Source of the DNA: Duganella sp. OV510
GTDB lineage: Bacteria > Pseudomonadota > Gammaproteobacteria > Burkholderiales > Burkholderiaceae_D
Length of the DNA stretch: 64,000 nucleotides
Direction of reading: 5' to 3'
Assembly: GCF_900100205.1 (NCBI RefSeq)
Contig: NZ_FNEQ01000004.1
Coordinates: 248,001 to 312,000, forward strand
How positions within the stretch are numbered: the stretch's first letter is position 1; every line of letters begins with the position of its first letter. Below are positions 16,389-25,602 of the stretch, piece by piece. A program made the position numbers and the translations under genes. The notes below the pieces were generated by a model that did no database searches, was not told the DNA's origin, and saw nothing but the letters and a program-made list of their open reading frames with translations.

Positions 16389-16919
16389 TCAGCGATGCGT
16401 CGAGACGATGAAACCGACCGTGGCCAGCGCCACCGCCACGCCATATGGGATGCCGCCCGCGCTGGCTGACGGCGGCAAAGGAACCGGCAGCAGCGGCACG
16501 CCGAGCAGGCGCAGCAGCAGTGGCTTGCAGATCAACGCCAGGTTGCGCATGCCCTGCCGCCAGCGGCCGCTGAATAGCAGCAGTGTCAGCGCCATCACGC
16601 CGCCGGTGACATACGCCAGCGCGGCGATTTTCAACGCCGCGCCCGGCCCGGTAAAGCTGCCAACCATGGCCATCAGCTTGACATCACCGGCGGCCATGCC
16701 GCGCAGCAGGTACAGCGGCAGGAATAAAAAAAAACCGGCCATGGCGCCGGCGAACCAGTGCGATAGCGGCGCCCACGGTGGTCCGGCGAGCAGGTGCAGC
16801 AGCAGCGCCAGCACCAGGCCGCTGAGGATCAGCACGTTAGGAATCTTGCGCATGGCCAGATCGGTCAGCGCCGCCTGGGCAACCAGGCAGATCAGGATTA
16901 CTTCGATGGCGTTCAACAT
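16389..16919 (-). CDS. tadV: Prepilin peptidase TadV/CpaA
   Basis: This 176-residue integral membrane aspartyl protease shows the first catalytic Asp in TDLAMRKIPNVL and the second in AAGDVKLMA (the GxGD-like motif with Ala in the first position, common in TadV). Hydrophobic segments alternate throughout. It removes the short leader of Flp pilin and of TadE/F pseudopilins. It is the second gene of the operon, behind a hairpin that follows flp. Confidence 0.9.
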   Translation of the reverse strand: MLNAIEVILICLVAQAALTDLAMRKIPNVLILSGLVLALLLHLLAGPPWAPLSHWFAGAMAGFFLFLPLYLLRGMAAGDVKLMAMVGSFTGPGAALKIAALAYVTGGVMALTLLLFSGRWRQGMRNLALICKPLLLRLLGVPLLPVPLPPSASAGGIPYGVAVALATVGFIVSTHR

Positions 16920-16933
16920 GAGGAGGCTCCGCG

Positions 16934-16968
16934 AAAAGGCTTTCCAGCCTGGCTGCGACTGGAAAGCC
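16934..16968 (-). terminator. Attenuator-type hairpin between flp and tadV
   Basis: GGCTTTCCAG (16938-16947) and CTGGAAAGCC (16959-16968) pair perfectly over 10 bp with an 11-base loop. On the minus strand the stem is followed by TTTT. It stands just after the flp stop and just before tadV, the place where partial termination would keep pilin mRNA high relative to assembly genes. Confidence 0.8.
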
Positions 16969-16975
16969 CTGGTGC

Positions 16976-17155
16976 TTACGGATTCTTGATGTGATCGGCG
17001 ATGGCCTCGAAGGCATCGCCCAGCGCCGGCCCCAGATAGGCAAACGCCGTCATCACGGCGGTTACCATGGTTGCCGCGATCAGGCCGTATTCGATGGCCG
17101 TGATCCCATCTTCGTCACGCGCAAACTCCTTTGCCATTGCAATCAGCGAGTTCAT
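16976..17155 (-). CDS. flp: Flp-type pilin (major Tad pilus subunit)
   Basis: The 59-residue product begins MNSLIAMAKEFARDEDG. The type IVb prepilin motif follows: cleavage after Gly18, then ITAIEYGLIAATMVTAVMTA with Glu5 and Tyr6 of the mature protein, a hydrophobic alpha-helix, and a short tail LGPALGDAFEAIADHIKNP. AAGGAG precedes the ATG. It heads the operon as usual and is followed by the attenuator hairpin. All features are read from the sequence; the family assignment is firm. Confidence 0.95.
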   Translation of the reverse strand: MNSLIAMAKEFARDEDGITAIEYGLIAATMVTAVMTAFAYLGPALGDAFEAIADHIKNP

Positions 17156-17411
17156 GTCGTACTCCTTGGGTTAGTCCATAAAAAAACCTCTGGCGCGTTC
17201 CGCTGCACCATTGCTTTCAACTATACGGACGCTGCATTTATTGGAGTTGATGAGACGCAAGTTTTCCGTGTGGAATCTTTTTTAGTCTATGATGAAGATG
17301 AGTGTCGGAAAAAGATCGCATTCTTTCGGAATGTAAGTTTTTTTTCGCACACATGAATTGCCTCAATTGCAAAAAGCTATTATCCTGATCAGCTGTTTTT
17401 TGGAAAGGCAA
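17156..17411. promoter_or_regulatory. AT-rich divergent control region of flp and the GGDEF gene
   Basis: This 256-bp stretch is clearly AT-richer than its surroundings and must hold the promoters of the Tad operon (minus) and of the diguanylate cyclase gene (plus). I see no clear sigma-54 or strong sigma-70 boxes and no convincing operator. The shared region would allow co-control of pilus and c-di-GMP genes. Confidence 0.4.
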
Positions 17412-18455
17412 ATGGATTCCCTACTGAAACACATGGTGGACATGACCGGTCACCGTGATCACACGATGCTCGACATCTCGGTGATTTCGGCGGTGCAGGA
17501 GCTTGCCCGCGCCAGTCAGGTCCGTGTGCTTACTCTGGCGACAGTCAGGGGAAAGGTGTTTGTCCGTCCGCGCGCTGTCATCCGTAACGGTGAACCGGCA
17601 CGCATGGTTGATACCACCGACCAGCAACATCCCGGCGATCCGGTCGAGCGTTACCCGGCGCTGGCGCAATGCATCGCCCGCCATGAATCCGGCGCCGATG
17701 TCGCCAACGAAGCCGACGAGCACACGCTGTGGCTGCCAATCTGGTTGGGTGACAAGGCGGATACCTGCCTGGAAATCGTCAATCCGACGCCATACACCAG
17801 TGAAACCATCCACGTCATCGGCGGCATCGTCAGTGTCTACCGCAATTTCCAGAACCTGCTGGATTACAGCGAACGCGATTCGCTGACCGGCCTGCTGAAC
17901 CGCAAGACGTTTGACGACCAGCTGTCCAAGATGCTGGCCGCCAGCACCGAGCAGGACGCCATCACGCTGCCGGGCGAGCCGGAACGCCGGGCCCACTGTG
18001 ACGAAGAAAAGCAATGGCTGGCCGTGGTGGACGTCGACCATTTCAAGCACGTTAACGACCGTTTCGGCCATTTGTACGGCGATGAGGTGCTGATCCTGAT
18101 CGCCAACCTGCTGACCTCGTCATTCCGCGCGCAAGACCGCGTGTTCCGTTTCGGCGGCGAGGAATTTGTCGTGCTGCTGCGTTCGGCCACCTTGGACAAT
18201 GCCAAGAAAATCATCGAGCGCTTCCGCATGAACGTGGCGGCGCATGACTTCCCGCAAGTTGGCAAGGTGACGGTGAGTGTGGGCTTTGTCAGCATCAGCG
18301 CGCTGGAAGCGCCGGTGATCATTCTTGGCCACGCCGACCAGGCGCTGTACTACGCCAAGAGCCATGGCCGCAATCTGGTGTGCCACTACGACGAGCTGGT
18401 CAGCGGCGGCCTGCTGCAGGCCATCGAATCCAACGATACCGCCGAATTCTTCTAA
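17412..18455 (+). CDS. Diguanylate cyclase (GGDEF domain)
   Basis: The 347-residue protein starts at 17412 (GGAAAGG upstream). The N-terminal half (about 1-165) is GAF-like with no TM segment, so it senses in the cytoplasm. The C-terminal GGDEF domain has an intact FGGEEF active site and an inhibitory I-site RxxD (RAQD) five residues before it, plus the conserved ERDSLTGLLNRKTFD entry and DVDHFKHVNDRFGH metal site. It is therefore expected to make c-di-GMP with product inhibition. It is divergent from flp and convergent with an HD-GYP gene. Confidence 0.9.
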   Translation: MDSLLKHMVDMTGHRDHTMLDISVISAVQELARASQVRVLTLATVRGKVFVRPRAVIRNGEPARMVDTTDQQHPGDPVERYPALAQCIARHESGADVANEADEHTLWLPIWLGDKADTCLEIVNPTPYTSETIHVIGGIVSVYRNFQNLLDYSERDSLTGLLNRKTFDDQLSKMLAASTEQDAITLPGEPERRAHCDEEKQWLAVVDVDHFKHVNDRFGHLYGDEVLILIANLLTSSFRAQDRVFRFGGEEFVVLLRSATLDNAKKIIERFRMNVAAHDFPQVGKVTVSVGFVSISALEAPVIILGHADQALYYAKSHGRNLVCHYDELVSGGLLQAIESNDTAEFF

Positions 18456-19672
18456 GCGACGCTGAGGAAGCGCATCGGATCGACATTCCACTTGGCCGGC
18501 GATTCGTGGCCGACAATCTTGTCGCCGCCGCCAAAGCCCAATCCGCGCGACAAATCAATGGTTTCCGGCTTGATGTAGACGTTCTTCTTGGTGTGGAAGA
18601 ACACATTGACCTTGGGCGCCAGCAGATTGGTTTCATGCGGCTCGATCACCACGCCCAGGCGCCCCGATTCCAGCAGCACCATCGTGCCCACCGGATAAAT
18701 CCCCACGCAGCGCATGAATTCCTGCGCATATTGCGGATTGAAATGGAACTTGCTCCACTCATAAATCTTGCGTAGCGCCGCTGCCGCCGGCATGCCCTTG
18801 TGATAGCACCGATCGGCGGTAATGGCGTCGTACACGTCGACAATAGCGGCCATCTGCGCCAATTCGCTGATCTGGTCATTGGCCTGCTTGCCCGGATAGC
18901 CGCTGCCGTCGCGGCGCTCGTGGTGGTGCAGCGTGATATCCAGCGGAATCGGGCCGATCTCCGGCGATTGCTTCAGGATGTTGTAGCCATCTTCCGGATG
19001 CTTCTTGATGACGGCGAACTCCTCGTCGGTCAGCGGCCCCGGCTTGTTGAGGATGTGATCCGGCACCAGCGCCTTGCCGGTATCATGCAGCAAGCCGCCC
19101 AGGCCGGCCTGGTGAGTGATGTCGGCCGGCAGGTTGCGTGAGCGGCAAAACGCCACCAGCAGCGTGCACACGCTGACCGAGTGCAGGAAAGTGTAGTCGT
19201 CCTTGTTCTTGATGCGCAGCAGGCCGACCAGCGCGCCCGGATTGCGCAGGATGGACTCGGTAATATTTTGCACCACCGGTTGTACCTGGTCCAGCTCGAT
19301 GGCCTTGCCGAGGCGCGCATCCTGCATCACACTACGCACCAGCGTCGACGCCTGGTGGCGGATCTGCACCGCGCGCTGCATTTCTTCGCCCAGCGACACG
19401 CGCGTCTGCACCGGCGCCTTGGCCACCATCTCGACGATTTCGCGCTCGGTGGCAGCTTGCGCTTCGGCCAGCGTCGGCGCATCCTCAATGTCCAGGCCCT
19501 TGGAACTGTCTATGACAACATCGTGGATGCCAGCGTTGAGGATCTTGCGGATTTCATCGTCGCTGGACAGCAGAAAACGGTTGCGGACAAATGGGTGGGT
19601 CATCCAGTCGCAGCTCAGGTCGTGGATATACATGCCGATTTTAAGCTGGGAGGAATCGACTTTCTTTAACAT
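18452..19672 (-). CDS. HD-GYP domain c-di-GMP phosphodiesterase
   Basis: The 406-residue protein starts at MLKKVDSSQLKIGMYIHDLS (DUF3391 domain, about 1-130); an upstream in-frame ATG at 19684 would add four residues. The HD-GYP domain carries LLHDTGKALVPDHILNKPG and HHERRDGSGYPGK, so the metal ligands and the GYP signature are complete. It degrades c-di-GMP to pGpG/GMP. Its 3' end overlaps the diguanylate cyclase gene by four bases in convergent orientation. Confidence 0.9.
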   Translation of the reverse strand: MLKKVDSSQLKIGMYIHDLSCDWMTHPFVRNRFLLSSDDEIRKILNAGIHDVVIDSSKGLDIEDAPTLAEAQAATEREIVEMVAKAPVQTRVSLGEEMQRAVQIRHQASTLVRSVMQDARLGKAIELDQVQPVVQNITESILRNPGALVGLLRIKNKDDYTFLHSVSVCTLLVAFCRSRNLPADITHQAGLGGLLHDTGKALVPDHILNKPGPLTDEEFAVIKKHPEDGYNILKQSPEIGPIPLDITLHHHERRDGSGYPGKQANDQISELAQMAAIVDVYDAITADRCYHKGMPAAAALRKIYEWSKFHFNPQYAQEFMRCVGIYPVGTMVLLESGRLGVVIEPHETNLLAPKVNVFFHTKKNVYIKPETIDLSRGLGFGGGDKIVGHESPAKWNVDPMRFLSVA

Positions 19673-19757
19673 ACGAATACCCATCAAATAGAAGCTGGAC
19701 ACTACCCCGTCATGCATCCAGTATAACAAAACGTTTCCTACCGAAATTTAAATTTAC

Positions 19758-20690
19758 ATGGAACTACGCCAGCTGCGTTATTTTGTTGCTATCGTCGATC
19801 ACGGTTCGCTGTCGCGCGCGGCGCTGATCCTGCACGTCGCCCAACCCGCGCTGACCCAGCAATTGCGCCAGCTGGAGGCGGAATTGGGCGTGCAGTTGCT
19901 GCACCGGACCGCCCAGGGCGTGCTCAGCACCGATGCCGGCAAGGTCTTCTACGAACACGCCCAGGCCATCCTCAAGCAGGTGGCAGACGCGCGCTCGGCG
20001 GTGGCGCAATCGGCCGAGCGGCCCAGCGGCAGCGTCACGCTGGGACTGCCGCACAGCATCTCCGGCGCGCTGGCCCTGCCCTTGCTGACCGCGACCCGTG
20101 CCCAATATCCCGAGATCACACTGCAGCTGACCGAAGAGCTGACCGGCAATCTGAGCGACCAGCTGAAGTCCGGTCGCGTCAACCTGGCCGTGCTGTTTGA
20201 CGATGGCCAGCTGAGCCAGTTCGCCACCGCGCCGCTGGCGGAAGAGGAACTCCATTTCATCTGCCGCGCCGATGCAGCGTACGCCAGAGGTGAGCATTCA
20301 CTTACACTACAACAGGCATTGGCGACCACATTAATCTTGCCTGGCCTGCAACACGGCGTGCGGCCACGGATCGAAAGCGTGGCGCGCGCGGCCGGACTCA
20401 GCGTCGGTAATGTGATCGAAATCAACTCCATTGCCATCCTCAAGTCCGCGCTGCTGGCGGACATGGGCGCGACCCTGCTGCCATCGGCACCTGTCCTGGA
20501 CGAATTGCAGCGTGGCGCCTTGCGCGCGCAGCGCATCCATACCCCCTCGATTTCCCGCACAGTTGTATTGTGTTCTTCACGCAACATTCCGCTGACCAAC
20601 GCTGCCGCCGCAATCAGCAAGCTGGTGGGACAGGTCAGCGCGCAACTGATCAGTTCCGGAACGTGGCCGGGAACGCACACGCTGGAGTAG
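19758..20690 (+). CDS. LysR-family transcriptional regulator (Nac/CbbR-like group)
   Basis: This 310-residue regulator has its HTH at the start (MELRQLRYFVAIVDHGSLSR then AALILHVAQPALTQQLRQLE) and a LysR effector domain beginning SVTLGLPHSI. Sequence around the HTH (LHVAQPALTQQLRQLEAELG) is typical of the Nac/TsaR-like branch. It is not divergent from an obvious target: upstream lies the HD-GYP gene, downstream an unknown secreted protein. The ligand is unknown. Confidence 0.85.
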   Translation: MELRQLRYFVAIVDHGSLSRAALILHVAQPALTQQLRQLEAELGVQLLHRTAQGVLSTDAGKVFYEHAQAILKQVADARSAVAQSAERPSGSVTLGLPHSISGALALPLLTATRAQYPEITLQLTEELTGNLSDQLKSGRVNLAVLFDDGQLSQFATAPLAEEELHFICRADAAYARGEHSLTLQQALATTLILPGLQHGVRPRIESVARAAGLSVGNVIEINSIAILKSALLADMGATLLPSAPVLDELQRGALRAQRIHTPSISRTVVLCSSRNIPLTNAAAAISKLVGQVSAQLISSGTWPGTHTLE

Positions 20691-20697
20691 ACGGTAA

Positions 20698-20718
20698 ATT
20701 TCCATATGGAAATATAAT
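20698..20718. promoter_or_regulatory. Palindromic operator overlapping a -10 box
   Basis: ATTTCCATATGGAAAT (20698-20713) is a perfect 16-bp palindrome. A TATAAT hexamer begins at its last base (20713-20718), 27 bp before the start codon of the secreted-protein gene at 20745. The overlap is what a repressor operator would look like; the regulator is unknown. The LysR gene upstream is one candidate, by context. Confidence 0.5.
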
Positions 20719-20744
20719 AGTGAGGTTAATCAGAAAGGAACCTC

Positions 20745-21875
20745 ATGTCCCACCGTCTCCGCCTGCTGGCGCTGAGCCTACTTTGCAGCAGCGCCCACGC
20801 CGCCACGCCGTACAATCCCTATTTAATGAAGCAGCCGTTTTTCGAGCTGATCGAGCGCGAAGCTACCGACCCGCTCGAACTTGGCGACATTGACGTTGCT
20901 ATCCTTACCACTGCCGACCAATGCGATCCGAAGATCAAGAAAACCTTCTTCGGCAGCTCAGCGGGCAGCAACCAGCAACTGGTGCAGTCATGGATCTGCA
21001 CCGGCTTCGCCGCCAGCGCCACCGATCCTGAACAGAAGCTGGCGATGCACCCGATTACCATCGACACGTATCCAGACCAGCCATCCCCGGTACCGGCCAC
21101 GGTGGCCGAGCTGGGCGAGCGCGCTGGCACGCGGCGCTATATCGCCCTGGTCGACTGGCGTGTGAGTGATTTTGTCACCCCGGTCAATTGCGGCTTCTTC
21201 TGCACATTCCGTCTGAATACGCCGATGGAGATCGCGGTGGTCGACCGCCAGCGCGGGAAAACCGTCTGGCATGCGCGCTATGTCAACCAGGGCGGTTATT
21301 CAGGCACCAAGTACGACCCGAAAGAAGCGTTTTATGCCGGCGCCGCCAACATCCAGCATGCGCTGAGCCAACTGGTCAGCAGCGAAAAAGCCCGCCGCGC
21401 ACTGGCCGATGCCGGCATCAGCTCGGTCCCTGCGCTGCAACCTGGCGCGCTGGCGCTGGCCCCGGCCGCCAACCTGATCTTCATCAATGACAGCCGCAGC
21501 AGCCCGCGCCACGAAACCTATATCCACGAGATCCCCACCACCTTCTCGTTGAAAAAGATGGATGACAGCGACGACAAGGCCGCACGCTTCATGCCAAGCT
21601 ATCACGGCTATCTGGCGTTCACGCTCCCGCCCGGAAAATACAAGCTGAAGGTTGGCAAGAGCGAACGGCTGATCGATGTCACCGCCGATAGCAAGCCGCT
21701 CTACTTGAGCGAAACCAAGGACTTGTTCGGCGGCGGCTCCTCGACCGATGAAGTAGCGGAAGCCAAGTTGCTGAACCTGTTCGGCGATGCGGCCAACTGG
21801 GCGTTGCCCGAGGCTACGCCGGCAGCGGCCAGCAAGAACCGTCCGCTACGCTGGGCGCCACAGATCGCCCCGTAG
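20745..21875 (+). CDS. Secreted protein of unknown function (376 aa)
   Basis: The protein has a Sec signal (MSHRLRLLALSLLCSSAHAA) and no other membrane segment. The N-terminal half includes QPFFELIEREATDPLELGDI and two Cys-containing stretches (TADQCDPK; VNCGFFCTF). A C-terminal beta-rich domain includes HGYLAFTLPPGKYKLKVGKS, which resembles the small lipoprotein-type DUF2846-like fold (a Gly-x-x-x-LKVG strand). I do not recognise the family and assign no function. AAAGGAA precedes the start and a palindromic promoter lies upstream. Confidence 0.6.
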   Translation: MSHRLRLLALSLLCSSAHAATPYNPYLMKQPFFELIEREATDPLELGDIDVAILTTADQCDPKIKKTFFGSSAGSNQQLVQSWICTGFAASATDPEQKLAMHPITIDTYPDQPSPVPATVAELGERAGTRRYIALVDWRVSDFVTPVNCGFFCTFRLNTPMEIAVVDRQRGKTVWHARYVNQGGYSGTKYDPKEAFYAGAANIQHALSQLVSSEKARRALADAGISSVPALQPGALALAPAANLIFINDSRSSPRHETYIHEIPTTFSLKKMDDSDDKAARFMPSYHGYLAFTLPPGKYKLKVGKSERLIDVTADSKPLYLSETKDLFGGGSSTDEVAEAKLLNLFGDAANWALPEATPAAASKNRPLRWAPQIAP

Positions 21876-22048
21876 AGCCATCACTTTTTCTTATACCCCT
21901 ATCGGCATTCGGTATTTCCGTATACGTCAACTCGCGCCCATACTGGGAGTCAGCCGCCAACCAGGCGGCATGACGGCTTGAGCCTGGCACGTCCACCCGG
22001 CGTTTCCCTGTTCGAGCACGATCCAATGACAAAAACGGAGACACCGCC

Positions 22049-25000
22049 ATGCCAGACGGCACCAGCTCGCTCACGTCCGTGAGCCTCGACGACAAATACA
22101 CTTCCACCAACGGCAAGATCTTCCTGTCCGGCATCCAGGCGCTGGTGCGCCTGCCGATGATTCAGCACGTGCGAGACAAGACCGCCGGCCTGCATACCGC
22201 CGGCTTCATTTCGGGCTATCGCGGTTCGCCGCTGGGCGGCCTGGATGAGAACCTGTGGAAGGCCAAGCCGCACCTGGAAACGCACAATGTGCAGTTCGTG
22301 CCGGGTGTGAACGAAGACCTGGCGGCGACAGCGGTGTGGGGCTCGCAGCAGGTGGACCTGATTGGCGAATCGAAGTACGACGGCGTGTTCGCGATGTGGT
22401 ACGGTAAAGGCCCTGGCGTCGACCGGTGCGGCGATGTATTCAAGCACATGAACCACGCCGGTACGGCGAAACACGGCGGCGTGCTGCTGGTGGCGGGCGA
22501 CGACCACGGCGCGTATTCGTCCACGCTGCCGCACCAGTCGGACCACATCTTCTCGGCCTGCATGGTGCCGGTGCTCTACCCTTGCAATGTGCAGGAATAC
22601 CTGGACCTGGGCGTGCATGGCTGGGCCATGTCGCGCTTCTCCGGCTGCGCGGTGGCTTTCAAGGCGCTGGCGGACACGGTGGAATCGTCGGCCTCGATCG
22701 ACGCCGATCCGTTCCGCGTCGACGTCAAGATACCGAAAGACTTCGTCATGCCGCCCGGCGGCCTGAATGCCCGCCTGTCCTCCGTGCCGCTGGGCCAGCA
22801 GGCACGCAATCAGGAAGCGCTGATGCAGGACTACAAAATCTACGCCGCGCTGGCCTATGCGCGCGAGAACAAGCTGAATCACACCACCATCGATTCGAAG
22901 GATGCGAAGCTGGGCATCATCGCCTCCGGCAAATCGTATCTGGACGTGCTGGAAGCGCTGGAAGAACTGGGCATCGATGAAGCGATGGCCGCCGAGGTTG
23001 GCCTGCGCCTGTTCAAGGTGGCGATGCCATGGCCGCTGGAGCCGGACAGCGTACGCGAGTTTGCCCAAGGCCTTGATGAGATTCTGGTGGTGGAAGAGAA
23101 GCGCCAGTTCGTCGAATACCAGCTAAAGGAACAGCTGTACAACTGGCGCGACGATGTGCGTCCACGCGTGATCGGCAAGTTCGACGACAAGGGCGAATGG
23201 GTGGCGCCGCGCGGTGAATGGCTGCTGCCGCCGAAGGCTGACTTCTCGGTATCGCAGGTGGCACGCGTGATCGCCAGCCGCGTCGCGCGCTACATCAGCG
23301 ATGCGCACATCGAGCAGCAGATCAAGGCTCGCCTGACCTTCCTCGATGAGAAGGATGCGGTGCTGAAGAAGGCCATCAATACACCTTTCCGTCCAGCGTT
23401 CTACTGCTCCGGATGCCCGCACAATACCTCGACCAAGGTGCCGGACGGTTCGTTCGCATTGGCCGGCATCGGCTGTCACGTGATGGCCACCTCGATCTAC
23501 CCCGAGTACAACAAGCTGACCACGCACATGGGCGGCGAAGGTGCGCCATGGATCGGCCAGGCCGCGTTCTCGAAAGTGCCGCACGTGTTCCAGAATCTCG
23601 GCGACGGCACCTACTTCCACTCCGGCTACCTGGCGATCCGCGCGGCGGTGGCGGCGCGCGTGAACATCACTTACAAGATCCTCTACAACGACGCGGTGGC
23701 CATGACCGGCGGCCAGCCGGTGGACGGCCAGACCTCGGTGCCGATGATCGCGCAACAGATGGCAGCTGAAGGCGTCAAGCGCATCGCGCTGGTGACGGAA
23801 GACCTGGCGCGCTACACCGACCGCAGCGCCCTGCCCGCCATCGTCTCGCTGCACGACCGCAAAGACATGGATGCAGTGCAGCGCGAGCTACGAGAAATTT
23901 CCGGCGTATCGGTACTGATCTACGACCAGACCTGCGCCGCCGAGAAACGCCGCCGCCGTAAAACCGGCGCGTATCCGGACATCGCCAAGCGCATGGTCAT
24001 CAACGAAGCCGTATGCGAAGGCTGCGGCGACTGCGGCATTCAATCGAACTGCGTGTCCATCCTGCCGAAGGAAACGGAATTCGGCCGCAAGCGCACCATC
24101 GATCAATCGTCCTGCAACAAGGACTACTCGTGCGTGAAAGGCTTCTGCCCAAGCTTCGTCACGGTGGAAGGCGGCGCGCTGAAAAAAACCAAGGCTGGCG
24201 CCACGCAAACCGATGACGGCTGGGATGCGCTGCCCGCGCCTGTGCTGCCGGAGTGCGATCATCCGTACAACATCCTCATCAACGGCATTGGCGGCACCGG
24301 CGTCATCACCGTCGGCGCGCTGATGGGCATGGCCGCGCACATCGAAGGCAAAGGCGCATCGGTGCTGGACATGACCGGCATGTCGCAGAAAAACGGCTCG
24401 GTCACGTCGCACGTGAAGATCGCGCGCACGCCATCGCACTTGCGTGCGCAACGGATCGCCACCGGTGAGGCGGACGTCATCCTCGGCTGCGACATGCTGA
24501 CTGCCGGCGCCGCCGACGCGGTATCGAAGATGCGTCCGGGCCGCACGCTGGCCATCGTCAACCTGCACGAACAGCCACCCGGCACCTTCGCGCAAAACGC
24601 CGACTGGCAATACCCGGCCGCCGATGTGCGCGCGCTGATCGAGGAATCGGTCGGCGACGGCGCGGCGGACTTCATCGACGCCACCAAGCTGGCCACCGCC
24701 TTGATGGGTGATTCGATCGCCGCCAACCTGTTCATGCTGGGCTACGCCTGGCAACGCGGCCGCATCCCGCTGAAAGAAGAATCGCTGCTGCGCGCGATTG
24801 AACTGAATGGCGTGGCCGTCGGCTCGAACAAGAAGAGCTTCCTGTGGGGCCGCCGCGCCGCCGTGGACCTGAAGCGCGTCGAACGCGTGGCAACGCCAGC
24901 GCAGCCTATCGTGCTGCAAATGCCGCAAAGCCTGGACAGCATCGTCGCCAAGCGCATGGAATTCCTCACCGCGTATCAGAACGCCGCCTATGCCAACACC

Positions 25001-25567
25001 TATTCGGAACTGGTGGCACAAGTACGCGCGCGCGAAACGGCGCTGGGCCTGAACAACAAGCTGTCCACCGCAGTCGCCAAGTACTATTTCAAGCTGATGG
25101 CCTACAAGGACGAATACGAAGTGGCGCGCCTGTACACCGATGGCCGCTTCGTCGAACAGCTCAAGCAGCAATTCGAGGGCAACTTCAGCGTGAAGTTCAA
25201 CCTGGCGCCACCACTGTTTGCCAAGAAGGACGGCAAGGGCCATCTGGTAAAGGCGGAATTCGGCTCGTGGATGTGGGGCGCTTTCAAGCTGCTAGCCAAA
25301 TTCAAGGGTCTGCGCGGCGGCGCCTTCGACCTCTTCGGCTACACCGAAGAGCGCAAGATGGAGCGCGCGCTGATCGCCGAATACCGCGACATGGTGATGA
25401 CGCTGACCGGGCAGCTGAACGCGGACAACCACGCCACCGCTGTGGACCTGGCCTCGCTACCGGAGAAGGTGCGCGGCTTTGGCCACGTGAAGGAAGCCGC
25501 CGTCGCCACCTTCCGCGCCGACAAGACCCGCCTGCTGACGCAATTTGCCGAACAGCGCGCCGCCTGA
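22049..25567 (+). CDS. Indolepyruvate ferredoxin oxidoreductase, fused alpha-beta type
   Basis: The 1172-residue enzyme oxidatively decarboxylates aryl- (indole-) pyruvate and possibly branched-chain 2-oxo acids to acyl-CoA with ferredoxin. Visible parts in order: alpha-like transketolase domain (TAGFISGYRGSPLGGLDENL), TPP-binding domain near residue 517 (LGDGTYFHSG and NDAVAMTGGQP), iron-sulfur cysteines near residue 655 (CEGCGDCGIQSNC, CNKDYSC), and a gamma/IorB-type domain (INGIGGTGVITVGALMGMAA). The fused, long form is usual in betaproteobacteria. A repeat hairpin lies after the stop codon, so it probably does not form one transcript with icmF. Confidence 0.92.
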   Translation: MPDGTSSLTSVSLDDKYTSTNGKIFLSGIQALVRLPMIQHVRDKTAGLHTAGFISGYRGSPLGGLDENLWKAKPHLETHNVQFVPGVNEDLAATAVWGSQQVDLIGESKYDGVFAMWYGKGPGVDRCGDVFKHMNHAGTAKHGGVLLVAGDDHGAYSSTLPHQSDHIFSACMVPVLYPCNVQEYLDLGVHGWAMSRFSGCAVAFKALADTVESSASIDADPFRVDVKIPKDFVMPPGGLNARLSSVPLGQQARNQEALMQDYKIYAALAYARENKLNHTTIDSKDAKLGIIASGKSYLDVLEALEELGIDEAMAAEVGLRLFKVAMPWPLEPDSVREFAQGLDEILVVEEKRQFVEYQLKEQLYNWRDDVRPRVIGKFDDKGEWVAPRGEWLLPPKADFSVSQVARVIASRVARYISDAHIEQQIKARLTFLDEKDAVLKKAINTPFRPAFYCSGCPHNTSTKVPDGSFALAGIGCHVMATSIYPEYNKLTTHMGGEGAPWIGQAAFSKVPHVFQNLGDGTYFHSGYLAIRAAVAARVNITYKILYNDAVAMTGGQPVDGQTSVPMIAQQMAAEGVKRIALVTEDLARYTDRSALPAIVSLHDRKDMDAVQRELREISGVSVLIYDQTCAAEKRRRRKTGAYPDIAKRMVINEAVCEGCGDCGIQSNCVSILPKETEFGRKRTIDQSSCNKDYSCVKGFCPSFVTVEGGALKKTKAGATQTDDGWDALPAPVLPECDHPYNILINGIGGTGVITVGALMGMAAHIEGKGASVLDMTGMSQKNGSVTSHVKIARTPSHLRAQRIATGEADVILGCDMLTAGAADAVSKMRPGRTLAIVNLHEQPPGTFAQNADWQYPAADVRALIEESVGDGAADFIDATKLATALMGDSIAANLFMLGYAWQRGRIPLKEESLLRAIELNGVAVGSNKKSFLWGRRAAVDLKRVERVATPAQPIVLQMPQSLDSIVAKRMEFLTAYQNAAYANTYSELVAQVRARETALGLNNKLSTAVAKYYFKLMAYKDEYEVARLYTDGRFVEQLKQQFEGNFSVKFNLAPPLFAKKDGKGHLVKAEFGSWMWGAFKLLAKFKGLRGGAFDLFGYTEERKMERALIAEYRDMVMTLTGQLNADNHATAVDLASLPEKVRGFGHVKEAAVATFRADKTRLLTQFAEQRAA

Positions 25568-25573
25568 GCCGTC

Positions 25574-25591
25574 TTCCCGCGCACGCGGGAA
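25574..25591. repeat. Short GC inverted-repeat (REP-like) element, half copy
   Basis: TTCCCGCG-CA-CGCGGGAA is a perfect inverted repeat 7 bp after the oxidoreductase stop codon, followed by ACCCAT. The core and the flank match those of the elements at 37591 and 55724. No T-run follows, so it is more likely a REP-like repeat than a classical terminator. Confidence 0.65.
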
Positions 25592-25602
25592 CCCATACAC
25601 AT

